From contig NZ_JABBNC010000042.1 of assembly GCF_012933445.1 (NCBI RefSeq), forward strand, positions 32,146-96,145: DNA of 64,000 bases, in the 5' to 3' direction. Origin of the DNA: Actinoplanes sp. TBRC 11911. GTDB lineage: Bacteria > Actinomycetota > Actinomycetes > Mycobacteriales > Micromonosporaceae. The first letter of the stretch is position 1. Each line of letters opens with the position of its first letter. A program made the translations under genes and the position numbers. Of the stretch, positions 9,326-16,767 are shown one piece after another. The notes under the pieces were generated by a model. It had not been told where the DNA came from and did not search any database. It saw only the letters and a list, made by a program, of their open reading frames with translations.

Positions 9326-9508
9326 ATGAAGCGCGCCCATCGCCTGCCGGGCATTCTGTTGATCGCGGTCACGGCGGTGGTGGCGATCTGTGGGCTGCCC
9401 CCGGCGACTCGTCATCGGCGGCTCGGCACTGCCGGTCACGATCGTGGGTCGCGCCGTTCTCGAAGAAATGAGGCCAGCCCGTCCCGGTTGTCGCAGCCGA
9501 ACGGATGA
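9326..9508 (+). pseudogene. Possible frameshifted remnant of a secreted/membrane protein gene
   Basis: ATG at 9326 opens a 60-residue frame with a good signal-peptide-like start (MKRAHRLPGILLIAVTAVVAIC) that turns into Arg-rich sequence after about residue 27. In the +2 frame from about 9400 the text reads LVIGGSALPVTIVGR, which looks like real protein, so a single-base indel in the C-run near 9392-9396 is a plausible explanation. The frame ends 12 bp before repeat copy A, so the remainder may have been lost when the element arrived. Low confidence: the whole stretch may be non-coding. Confidence 0.3.
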
Positions 9509-9520
9509 CCACCGTAGCTA

Positions 9521-10031
9521 GACGAGTAAGTCCTAAGCCGAGTCAGTGGCTGTAGGCGAATCAGCGATCTGATCGCCAGCACTTCAACCAGCCCCCTCGC
9601 ATATCCGACATTTCTCGATATCTATCGGACGGGCTCGGCCGCCGGACGGGCGGGCTCGGCGCGCGGCCGCGCGGCGCTTCCATTGCGTGAGACGGGTGAC
9701 CGCCTGCTGAGACCCGCGCCCGCATCATGGACCCACCGTCCGCGATGTGGGACCATCGTCCATTGTAGAGAGTATCGTTGTCACGTAATGAGGCTTTTGC
9801 CCGGCGGGTTTTTCCGGCCGAATGTGAACCTTGGAGAGTTCGGGTTCGTATGTGGGCGCAACTCTCCAAGGTTCACAAAAGTCCATGATGTGACTGCGGG
9901 TGTCCCATATAACGGGACAGCCCGGCCGCGAACGCATCGCCACAGCGCCTCAGCTCTGGCACCACCGCGCCACCGGAGCTACACCGTGACCAGATCACTC
10001 ACCGCCTACCACCACGGTCAGGACTTACTCG
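9521..10031 (+). repeat. Interspersed repeat copy A (MITE-like, ~510 bp)
   Basis: Non-coding element sharing long blocks with copies B (22628-23129) and C (61425-61860). Ends are inverted: CGAGTAAGTCCT at 9523-9534 and AGGACTTACTCG at 10020-10031. Order of internal landmarks: CTCGCATATCCGACATTTC, a GC-rich block, CGTGAGACGGGTGACCGCC, GACCCACCGTCCGCGATGTG, TCACGTAATGAGGC, then a long hairpin with 18-bp arms (TGTGAACCTTGGAGAGTT at 9823-9840, complement at 9860-9877) and a 19-nt loop. No transposase is encoded. A small dyad TGTCCC/GGGACA follows the hairpin. Confidence 0.85.
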
Positions 10032-10056
10032 GCGGTGGCCACGCAGCTCGCTGTCG

Positions 10057-10287
10057 TTACACGCCATCGGGGTTCGGCTGGGCCGGCAGGTCAATGTCCA
10101 CGGTGACCATCCCGGGCCTGCCTACCGGAACGTGGCCGAGTTCCTCGGCCGCCGGGTTGAGGAAGCCCGTCGGTCCCAAGCCGAGGTGAGTGCCGCCGCG
10201 CTCGCCGGTGACATCAGCGGACGCAACCCACATGCCGGTTTCCCGCGCGCGGCGAGCGCGGATCTCATTGTGCCACTTGCCCGGCAT
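10057..10287 (-). pseudogene. C-terminal fragment of a carbon-nitrogen hydrolase (nitrilase superfamily)
   Basis: The frame reads ARETGMWVASADVTGER, then GLGPTGFLNPAAEEL and VPVGRPGMVTVDI before a TAA at 10057. This is the characteristic C-terminal part of CN-hydrolase proteins (RARE.G..VV.AD..G, a GPT..I.P.G segment, then a final M..VDI). The family is usually 250-300 residues, but only about 70 remain, with no catalytic Glu, Lys or Cys; upstream sequence in any frame does not continue the family. It lies 26 bp from the right end of repeat copy A, so it is a decayed relic at the insertion site. Confidence 0.6.
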
Positions 10288-10397
10288 ACGGATCTGCCGA
10301 TGACAGCGTAGTCGATCGTGGTTGGAACGGAGTGATGACTGAGGCCTGCCGTCGCGGAGGTAAGGACCGTCTTGACGCTGTCAGTCACAGTCGAGTG

Positions 10398-10943
10398 ATG
10401 AATGGAGCGATCCTCAATGTCCTGGCGATTTGTGTAGCAGTCGTGGCGCTCGTCATTTCGTCCTGGTTCGCGCTGAGGCAAGTTCGCTACGTCAGGCAGG
10501 CGAATCACCTGCCATTACTCGCACACATGGTTCAGGATTTTAGAAATGCTGACTTCATGCGTGATATCGAGTACGTAGAGGCTGGCCTGGCCGTCGAGCA
10601 CGATCCCAAGCTTGGCATCGCAAATCTCCCTAGTCCCGCTAAAGAGCGGGTAATCAACGTCGCCTACTACTTTCAGGCGCTGGCTGCGATGGTCATATTC
10701 GACGTCGTTGATGATGAGATCGTCGTATACATGATGAGATATCGCGTGCGGAAGGTCTGGAGCGCGATCGAACCCTTCGTCCTGCACGAGCGCGAGTACG
10801 GCCATCACAAGGGGCCCATGCTTACATTTCTTGAGGATCTCGCGGTCCGCTGCAGTGAGGTCAGCGACGAGCAGGCCGATCGTCGGCTCGGCCTTCGCTC
10901 TTTTGCGAAGCGCGTACAAGCAGGAACAGCGTCCGCCGACTAA
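10398..10943 (+). CDS. Hypothetical membrane-anchored protein (DUF4760-like)
   Basis: 181 residues from ATG 10398. One N-terminal membrane segment (ILNVLAICVAVVALVISSWFAL, about residues 4-25) is followed by a cytoplasmic helical domain with FRNADFMRDIEYVEAGL and INVAYYFQALAAMVIFDVVDDEIV. This layout resembles DUF4760-type proteins (TM plus helical domain, no known function). Base composition is visibly lower in GC and less codon-biased than the neighbours, which suggests recent acquisition. It stands alone between the repeat/remnant zone and the two-component system. Confidence 0.65.
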   Translation: MNGAILNVLAICVAVVALVISSWFALRQVRYVRQANHLPLLAHMVQDFRNADFMRDIEYVEAGLAVEHDPKLGIANLPSPAKERVINVAYYFQALAAMVIFDVVDDEIVVYMMRYRVRKVWSAIEPFVLHEREYGHHKGPMLTFLEDLAVRCSEVSDEQADRRLGLRSFAKRVQAGTASAD

Positions 10944-11019
10944 AACAAAAGACGCCCGGGTCGATATCGCTGACACCGCAAACGGCGGCCGGGGAACGGC
11001 CGGTCAGCCACCGCGGGGT

Positions 11020-11676
11020 CTACGGCTGTTCGGCCAGACCGCATTCGTAGCCGAGGATCACCGCTTGCACGCGGTCGCGCAGGTCGAGCTTGGCCAGGAC
11101 CCGGCCGACGTGGGTCTTCACGGTGCTTTCGGACAGGCGCAGAACCGCGGCGATCTCGGCGTTGGACAGTCCGCGAGTGATCAGGGCCAGGACCTCCCGT
11201 TCCCGGGAGGTGAGCGCGGCAAGGCGCTCGCCGTTGGCCGGCTGTGCCGCCGGGCTGCCGAGGTAGTGGGCGATCAGGCGGCGGGTCACGCTGGGGGCTG
11301 CCACCGCCTCGCCGGCGGCCACGACGCGCACCGCTGAGACGAGGTCGGCGGCGAGCGCGTCCTTGAGCAGGAAGCCACTCGCGCCGGCGCGGAGGCCTGC
11401 CAGCACGTACTCGTCCAGGTCGAAGGTGGTCAGGATGATCACCCGGGCGGGGTGCGGGCCGGATCGGATGCGGCGGGTGGTCTCGATGCCGTCGAGGCCG
11501 GGCATGCGTACGTCCATCAGCACCACATCGGGGCGGGTGCGCGCGACCACGTCGAGGGCCTGGTTGCCGTTGGCCGCCTCGCCCACCACGTCGATGTCGC
11601 CGGTCTCGTCGAGCACCAGGCGGAATCCCGTACGGACCAGAGTTTGATCGTCGACAAGCACGACCCGGACGCTCAC
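11020..11676 (-). CDS. NarL/FixJ-type response regulator
   Basis: 218 residues. The receiver domain starts VRVVLVDDQTLVR, with the phospho-acceptor Asp in VVLMDVRMPG and the conserved Lys in FLLKDAL. The C-terminal LuxR-type HTH (LTSREREVLALITRGLSNAE) completes the standard layout. GTG start at 11676 overlaps the TGA of the upstream histidine kinase gene (GTGA), so the two are coupled. It probably controls the divergent export operon at 13146-16655 through the palindrome at 13061-13081. Confidence 0.93.
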   Translation of the reverse strand: MSVRVVLVDDQTLVRTGFRLVLDETGDIDVVGEAANGNQALDVVARTRPDVVLMDVRMPGLDGIETTRRIRSGPHPARVIILTTFDLDEYVLAGLRAGASGFLLKDALAADLVSAVRVVAAGEAVAAPSVTRRLIAHYLGSPAAQPANGERLAALTSREREVLALITRGLSNAEIAAVLRLSESTVKTHVGRVLAKLDLRDRVQAVILGYECGLAEQP

Positions 11677-13016
11677 CGCTCGACCGCCGGTGACGACAGG
11701 GGAAGCGTCGCTCCCAGCCGGAACCCGCCGCGTCCACTCTGCCCGGTCTCCAGGACGCCGCCCAGCATGGCGACCCGCTCCGCGACACCGCGCAACCCGT
11801 TGCCGCGGCCGTCCGCACCCTCGGCCGGTCCGGCGCCGTTGTCCGCCACCACCACTCGCAGGCACGCCGTACTGAAATCCAGTCGCACCTCGGCCTCGGC
11901 CTGCGGGCCCGCATGTTTGAGCGTATTGGTGAGACCTTCCTGCACGATCCGGTACGCGGACAGGTCGACGGCCGCCGGCACCGTCTCGGGCACCCCGTCG
12001 ATCAGCAGGTCGATGCGCATCCCCGCGGACCGCAACTGATCGACCAGCGCGGGCACCGCGCCGATGCCCGGCAGCGGGGTCAGCTGGGCGTCGCTCGCCG
12101 CATCGCTGCGCCCGGTAGCGAGAAGCCGGCGCATCTCGGCAAGCGACGAGCGGCCCAGCTCGATCACGTGCTGCAGCGCGGTCGCGGCCCGCTCCGGATG
12201 CCGGTCGAGCGCGGCCGCGGCGCCTTGCGCCTGCACCACCATGACCGACATCCCGTGCGCCACGACGTCGTGCAACTCCCGGGTGATGCGGGCCCGCTCG
12301 GCGGCGACCGCGAGAGCCGCCCGCTGTCGTTCCTCGCGCGACAGGTCGGCGGCACGTTGCTCGAGGGCCGCCAGGTGCGCCCGGCGGCTGCGCACGCCGT
12401 CGCCGACCGCGAACGCCGCGACCAGCAGCAGCCACATCTCCAGGACCGACTGACCGGTGTCGACCAGGACGCCCGGCGTTATCGCGTCGATCGGCTGCAC
12501 CGTCTTGATCGGCTGCCCTTCCGCTTCCTGCCTTTGCTCGGCCAGCTTCTCGGCGACGACCATCTTCTGCTGCCGGGCGTCGACCAGTCGGCTGGCGAGC
12601 GACGCCGTGTACGTGAGCACCATGACCAACCCCAGCACGGCGAGGGCGATGCGCCGGTTGCGGGCGACCGTGGCCACCGTGTACACCACGACCGGAAGCG
12701 CCAGGTCGAGGAGCTGGAACTTGGTCTGGTTCACCAGATGACCGAAGGTCCCGACCGCGACCAGGATCAGAGCAGCGAACGCACTCTGCTGCCTGATCAT
12801 CAGGCCGGCCAGCACCAGGCCGGCGAACACCCACCAGGCGACGTCCGTCGGGAGGCCGCTGCGGGCCAGGTAGCTCGCCGTCGTCTCACCGGCTTTCTGC
12901 CCGCCCGCATCCCGCACGATGAAGCCGTTCACCAGGCCCGGGCCCACGGTCAGCACGAACAACGCCAGCGCCAGTGCGGTGTCGGTCATCAGGCGCCGCG
13001 TCACCGGTCGGGGCAT
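11673..13016 (-). CDS. Sensor histidine kinase (NarL/DesK type, HisKA_3)
   Basis: 447 residues from ATG 13016, preceded by GGGGG-rich sequence. Several membrane segments occupy the first ~200 residues (ALALALFVLTVGPGLVNG, VFAGLVLAGLMI, ALILVAVGTFG, and one near VLEMWLLLVAAFAVG). The dimerisation/phosphotransfer helix carries the phospho-accepting His in RITRELHDVVAHGMSVM. The C-terminal HATPase region has EGLTNTLKHA (N box) and DNGAG plus GNGLRGVAERV (G boxes). All catalytic elements appear intact. Cognate partner is the coupled regulator downstream. Signal unknown, but the linked lipoprotein and exporter suggest envelope or antibiotic stress. Confidence 0.92.
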   Translation of the reverse strand: MPRPVTRRLMTDTALALALFVLTVGPGLVNGFIVRDAGGQKAGETTASYLARSGLPTDVAWWVFAGLVLAGLMIRQQSAFAALILVAVGTFGHLVNQTKFQLLDLALPVVVYTVATVARNRRIALAVLGLVMVLTYTASLASRLVDARQQKMVVAEKLAEQRQEAEGQPIKTVQPIDAITPGVLVDTGQSVLEMWLLLVAAFAVGDGVRSRRAHLAALEQRAADLSREERQRAALAVAAERARITRELHDVVAHGMSVMVVQAQGAAAALDRHPERAATALQHVIELGRSSLAEMRRLLATGRSDAASDAQLTPLPGIGAVPALVDQLRSAGMRIDLLIDGVPETVPAAVDLSAYRIVQEGLTNTLKHAGPQAEAEVRLDFSTACLRVVVADNGAGPAEGADGRGNGLRGVAERVAMLGGVLETGQSGRGGFRLGATLPLSSPAVER

Positions 13017-13060
13017 GCCCCCATCGTAGGAACTTCCGGCCGCGACGGCGTCGGACTCAG

Positions 13061-13081
13061 GTGCTACTTCGCAAGTACCAC
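13061..13081. promoter_or_regulatory. Candidate operator palindrome in divergent TCS/ABC promoter region
   Basis: GTGCTACTT (13061-13069) and AAGTACCAC (13073-13081) form a 9-bp inverted repeat with one mismatch and a 3-bp centre. It lies between the kinase start (13016) and the lipoprotein start (13146), where a NarL-type regulator would be expected to bind. Assignment to the linked regulator is inference. Confidence 0.55.
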
Positions 13082-13145
13082 GCGAGGGCGGAAGCCCCGA
13101 CCAGGGTCCGACGACTTCGATCGACGGGACCGCCACGGTGAATGC

Positions 13146-13706
13146 ATGACCAGATCAGCGTCCACATTGCTCCGCACAGCCCTGGTCGTGGCCGGATTGG
13201 CCGCGATGCCCGGCTGTGACCCGGGCAGCCCGGCGGCGACCCCGCGCGCCACACCCAATCGGCAGCAACTGCTCGCACTCGGCCAGGAGTGGGTCCAATG
13301 CCTGCGTGGCAAAGGCCTCACGCGGATGCCGGATGCCGAGCTCACCCCGGACGGGTATCTCTCTTTCCCACCGGCCGATGGCTACAACTGGAAGGAAGAC
13401 CTCAGCAAGCGCAAGTCGATCATTGACGCGTGCAAGTCGATCGAGGATAGGTACCCGGCCGACGCGTTCCGTCCGAAAGCGCAGCTCAGCGCCGATGACC
13501 TCCGCAAACTCGGTGAGTACGCGAAGTGCGCCCGTGCGCACGGCGTCCCCGACTTCCCGGACCCGAAACAGGACGGCTCCTTCGACCTCACCGGCACCTC
13601 GGTGGCCAACGGAGCCAATCCCGCGTTGACCGACAAGGTGCACCAGGCCTGCAAAAGCATCTGGAGCGGCAAGATCAGCATCAGTGGCGGCGGAGGCAAG
13701 AAGTGA
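13146..13706 (+). CDS. Putative lipoprotein, first gene of export operon
   Basis: 186 residues. A hydrophobic leader (TLLRTALVVAGLAAMPGC) ends in a Cys that could be lipidated; the lipobox is imperfect because Pro occupies -2. The mature part has four further Cys in spaced CLRGKG, ACKSIED, KCARAHG and ACKSIW contexts and the pattern YAKCARAHGVPDFPDP, which is common in actinomycete lipoproteins encoded before MacA/MacB-like exporters. Function unknown; probably extracytoplasmic. Its TGA overlaps the GTG of the adaptor gene (GTGA at 13703-13706). Confidence 0.8.
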   Translation: MTRSASTLLRTALVVAGLAAMPGCDPGSPAATPRATPNRQQLLALGQEWVQCLRGKGLTRMPDAELTPDGYLSFPPADGYNWKEDLSKRKSIIDACKSIEDRYPADAFRPKAQLSADDLRKLGEYAKCARAHGVPDFPDPKQDGSFDLTGTSVANGANPALTDKVHQACKSIWSGKISISGGGGKK

Positions 13707-14791
13707 ACCGGCGCGGCGCCGGGGTCGTGATCGCCATCGTGGTGGCCGTCCCGCTCGCCGCGGGCGTGACCTATGCCGCCCGTTCCGACGCCGGCACCGC
13801 CGAGACACCCGCGGCCGAGGTGCCCACCGCAACGGCCCGGGTGGTCCGTGGCACGCTCAGCGAACACACTCAGCTCAGCGGCATCCTCGGCTACACCGGC
13901 TCCTTCGCCGTCGACCACCTGGGCACACCCGGTGTGCTCACCGCGGCGCCCGCGCCCGGCGCCACCGTCGGCCGCGGCGGCATCCTCTACCGGGTGTCCG
14001 ACTCCCCGGTCCGGCTCCTGCTGGGTGCCGTCCCGGTCTACCGCGATTTCCGGTACGGGATGAGCGACGGCCCCGACGTGCGGCAGCTGGAAGCCAACTT
14101 GGCCGCCATGGGCTTCGACCCGCGTCGTCGGATGACGGTCGACCGCCACTTCAGCGCCGCCACCGCCGCGGCGATCCGGCGCTGGGAGGCGTCCTGGGGC
14201 CGCGCCGCGTACCAGCGGACCGGCCGGCTGGGCCAGGGCCAGGTCGTCTTCCTGCCCAGGCCGCTGCGGGTTGCCACGGTGGCCGCCCGGATCGGCGCCG
14301 CCGTAGGTCCCGGGACGACCGTGCTGACCGGGACGTCGACCGATCGGGCCGTCACCGCCCAACTGGACACGTCGGGCCGTGACACGGTGCATGTCGGTGA
14401 CAAAGTCGAGGTCTCGCTCCCGGACGCCGACCCGATCCAGGGCCGGGTCACCCGGATCGGACCGGCCGCGCAGCTCCCCGCCACCGACCCGTCCCCCGGC
14501 CAGGACCCCGATCAGGCGACCATCCCGGTCACCGTCGCGATCCAGCTGCCCGGCGGCTTCGAGCTCGACCAGGCGCCGGTGACGGTCGACATCACCACCG
14601 GCACCCGTACCGGCGTGCTGCTGCTACCGATCGCCGCGCTGCTCGCCCGTCCGGGCGGCGGCTACCAGGTCCGGCTGGCCGGCGGTGGGCTGGTACCGGT
14701 CGAGCTTGGCCGGTTCGACGAGAGCAGCGGCCAGGTGGAGATTGTCAACGGAGTCCGCGAAGGGCAGTCCGTGGAGGTGCCGGCCGGATGA
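13703..14791 (+). CDS. Periplasmic-adaptor-like protein with peptidoglycan-binding domain (MacA-type)
   Basis: 362 residues from GTG 13703. One N-terminal membrane anchor (GVVIAIVVAVPLAAGVTYA), then an adaptor (HlyD/MacA-like) domain with VVRGTLSEHTQLSG and a lipoyl-like half. A PG_binding_1 repeat (GPDVRQLEANLAAMGF...RHFSAATAAAIRRWE, about 125-175) sits in the middle. The C-terminal beta-barrel contains GDKVEVSLPDADPIQGRVTRIGP. Such proteins link MacB-like transporters to the cell wall in Gram-positive bacteria. Coupled on both sides by stop/start overlaps. Confidence 0.88.
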   Translation: MNRRGAGVVIAIVVAVPLAAGVTYAARSDAGTAETPAAEVPTATARVVRGTLSEHTQLSGILGYTGSFAVDHLGTPGVLTAAPAPGATVGRGGILYRVSDSPVRLLLGAVPVYRDFRYGMSDGPDVRQLEANLAAMGFDPRRRMTVDRHFSAATAAAIRRWEASWGRAAYQRTGRLGQGQVVFLPRPLRVATVAARIGAAVGPGTTVLTGTSTDRAVTAQLDTSGRDTVHVGDKVEVSLPDADPIQGRVTRIGPAAQLPATDPSPGQDPDQATIPVTVAIQLPGGFELDQAPVTVDITTGTRTGVLLLPIAALLARPGGGYQVRLAGGGLVPVELGRFDESSGQVEIVNGVREGQSVEVPAG

Positions 14792-15474
14792 ACGCTGTCC
14801 TTGAGCTGATCGACGTCCGCAAGGTCTACCCGGGTACCCCGCCGGTCGAGTCGCTGCGGGGCGTGACTTTTGCCGTGCACAGTGGCGAGCTGGTGGCCGT
14901 CCTCGGCCCGTCCGGCTCCGGGAAGACCACGCTGCTCAATCTCGCCGCCGGCCTGGACTACCCGACCGCAGGTTCGGTTCGCATCGCCGGGCAGGCGCTC
15001 GAGAAGATGCGCGACCGGCAGCTGTCCGGCGTCCGCGCGCACCGGCTCGGCGTGGTCTTCCAACAGTTCGTCCTGTTGGACCGGCTGAGCGCGGTGGAGA
15101 ACGTGGCCACCGGCCTGCTCTATCGAGGGGTGCCGGCCGCCGACCGCCGGCGGGCCGCCCGGGCCGCGCTGGAACGCGTCGGCCTCGCCCACCGTGCCGG
15201 CTTTCGGGCGGCGCATCTGTCCGGCGGCGAGCGGCAGCGGGTGGCGATCGCCCGCGCCCTGGTCGGCCGGCCCGCCGTGGTGCTGGCCGACGAGCCCACC
15301 GGAAACCTGGACTCGGTCGCTGGTCAGGATGTGGTCACGCTGCTGCACGAGCTCAACGCCGACGGCGTCACCATCGTGGTGATCACGCACGACGAGCGGA
15401 TCGCTGGGGCCATGTGCCGCCGCGTCGAGTTACGTGACGGCCGGCTTCTACGAGACAGCGGGAGCGTGTCGTGA
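14788..15474 (+). CDS. ABC transporter ATPase (MacB/LolD type)
   Basis: 228 residues. Walker A GPSGSGKTT, Q-loop FQQFVLLD, signature LSGGERQR, Walker B VVLADEPTGNLDS and the switch His in VVITHD are all present, so it should be catalytically competent. The DEPTGNLDS form marks the LolD/MacB/FtsE group, matching the FtsX-type permease encoded next. ATG overlaps the previous TGA (ATGA), and its own TGA overlaps the permease GTG. Confidence 0.95.
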   Translation: MNAVLELIDVRKVYPGTPPVESLRGVTFAVHSGELVAVLGPSGSGKTTLLNLAAGLDYPTAGSVRIAGQALEKMRDRQLSGVRAHRLGVVFQQFVLLDRLSAVENVATGLLYRGVPAADRRRAARAALERVGLAHRAGFRAAHLSGGERQRVAIARALVGRPAVVLADEPTGNLDSVAGQDVVTLLHELNADGVTIVVITHDERIAGAMCRRVELRDGRLLRDSGSVS

Positions 15475-16655
15475 GGTCTCACCTGCGTACGGCCGACCTG
15501 TTGCCGGTGAGCACCGTCGGCGTTCGGTCCCGGCCCGGGCGGGCGGCATTGTCCATCCTCGGCGTCGCCATCGGGATCGCCGCCATGGTCGCGGTGCTCG
15601 GCGTGACCCGCTCCAGCCAGGCCGACGTGCTCGCCGAGATCGATCGGGTCGGCACCAACCTGCTTACGGTGGCCAACGGCAAGACCGTCAGCGGCGATGA
15701 GGCGGAACTCCCGGCCACCGCGGCGACCGGCGTCAGGCGTACGGAAGGAGTGCTTTCCTCCGCCGCGACCGCGACGCTGCCGGTACGGGTCTACCGCACC
15801 GACCGAATTCCGAGTGTGCGCACCGGCGGCCTGTCCGTACGCGCCACCGACCCACAATTACTCGACACGCTCGACGGCAGCCTGTTGCACGGCCGCTTCC
15901 TCGACACCGCACTGGCCCGATATCCGGCGGTCGTGCTCGGCAACTACGCCGCCACGGTGCTGGGCATCCGCGACGTCACCGACCACCCACGGATCTACCT
16001 GGGCGACCACTGGTACACCGTGGTCGGGGTGCTGGCGCCGGTCGACCTCGCGCCCGAGCTCGACACCGCGGCCCTGATCGGCGCTCCCGTCGCGACCGCC
16101 GACTTCGGCTATCAGGGCAACCCCACAAGGATTTTCGTACGCGCACAGACCGAGCGCACCGATGTGGTGGCCGGCCTGCTCGGTCGTGCGGCGAACCCGG
16201 AGCATCCCGAGGAGGTCGCGGTGAGCCGCCCGTCCGAGGCCCTCACCGCACGTCTCGCGGTCAGCGGCAGCACCACCATCCTGCTGCTCGGCCTCGGCGC
16301 GGTCGCACTCCTGGTCGGCGGCATCGGCATCGCCAACGTCCTGGTCATCTCCGTACTGGAACGACGCGGCGAGATCGGGCTGCGCCGGGCACTCGGCGCC
16401 ACCCGCGGCCATGTCGGCGCCCAGTTCCTGGTGGAATCGCTGCTACTGGGCATGGCTGGCGGCGCGATCGGGGTGGTGCTTGGTGTCTTGTTCACGTACG
16501 CCATGGCCACCGCGCGCGGCTGGCAAACCCTGGTCCCCGCCTACGCGGCCGGCGCGGGCCTTGTCGCGGCGGTGGTGATCGGCGGATGCGCCGGTCTCTA
16601 CCCGGCCCTGCGCGCCGCGCGGCTCTCCCCGACCGACGCCCTACGCACCTCCTGA
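15471..16655 (+). CDS. FtsX-like ABC transporter permease (MacB-type)
   Basis: 394 residues with one N-terminal membrane segment (ALSILGVAIGIAAMVAVLGVT) and three C-terminal segments (ILLLGLGAVALLVGGIGIANVLVI, LLLGMAGGAIGVVLGVLFTY, GAGLVAAVVIGGCAGLYPAL). A large extracytoplasmic domain lies between, beginning IDRVGTNLLTVANG. The VISVLERRGEIGLRRALGATRGHVGAQFLVESLLL motif is diagnostic of MacB/FtsX permeases. With the adaptor and ATPase it forms a complete mechanotransmission-type exporter. GTG start coupled to the ATPase stop. Confidence 0.93.
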   Translation: MRSHLRTADLLPVSTVGVRSRPGRAALSILGVAIGIAAMVAVLGVTRSSQADVLAEIDRVGTNLLTVANGKTVSGDEAELPATAATGVRRTEGVLSSAATATLPVRVYRTDRIPSVRTGGLSVRATDPQLLDTLDGSLLHGRFLDTALARYPAVVLGNYAATVLGIRDVTDHPRIYLGDHWYTVVGVLAPVDLAPELDTAALIGAPVATADFGYQGNPTRIFVRAQTERTDVVAGLLGRAANPEHPEEVAVSRPSEALTARLAVSGSTTILLLGLGAVALLVGGIGIANVLVISVLERRGEIGLRRALGATRGHVGAQFLVESLLLGMAGGAIGVVLGVLFTYAMATARGWQTLVPAYAAGAGLVAAVVIGGCAGLYPALRAARLSPTDALRTS

Positions 16656-16767
16656 CGCGTGGCGGGCCAGGGCTTCGGTCCCGACCACATTTGACTGCAG
16701 GCTGGCTGCGGCGCTTGAGCGCGGCTAACTGCCTTGTCATCTTGTCCTTTCCGAACGGGGATGCCGG

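Noticed and set aside
11020..12834. 604-codon frame reaching from the response regulator back into the kinase gene
   Set aside because: The part before the receiver domain is out of frame with the kinase and Arg/Gly-rich; the real regulator starts at 11676.
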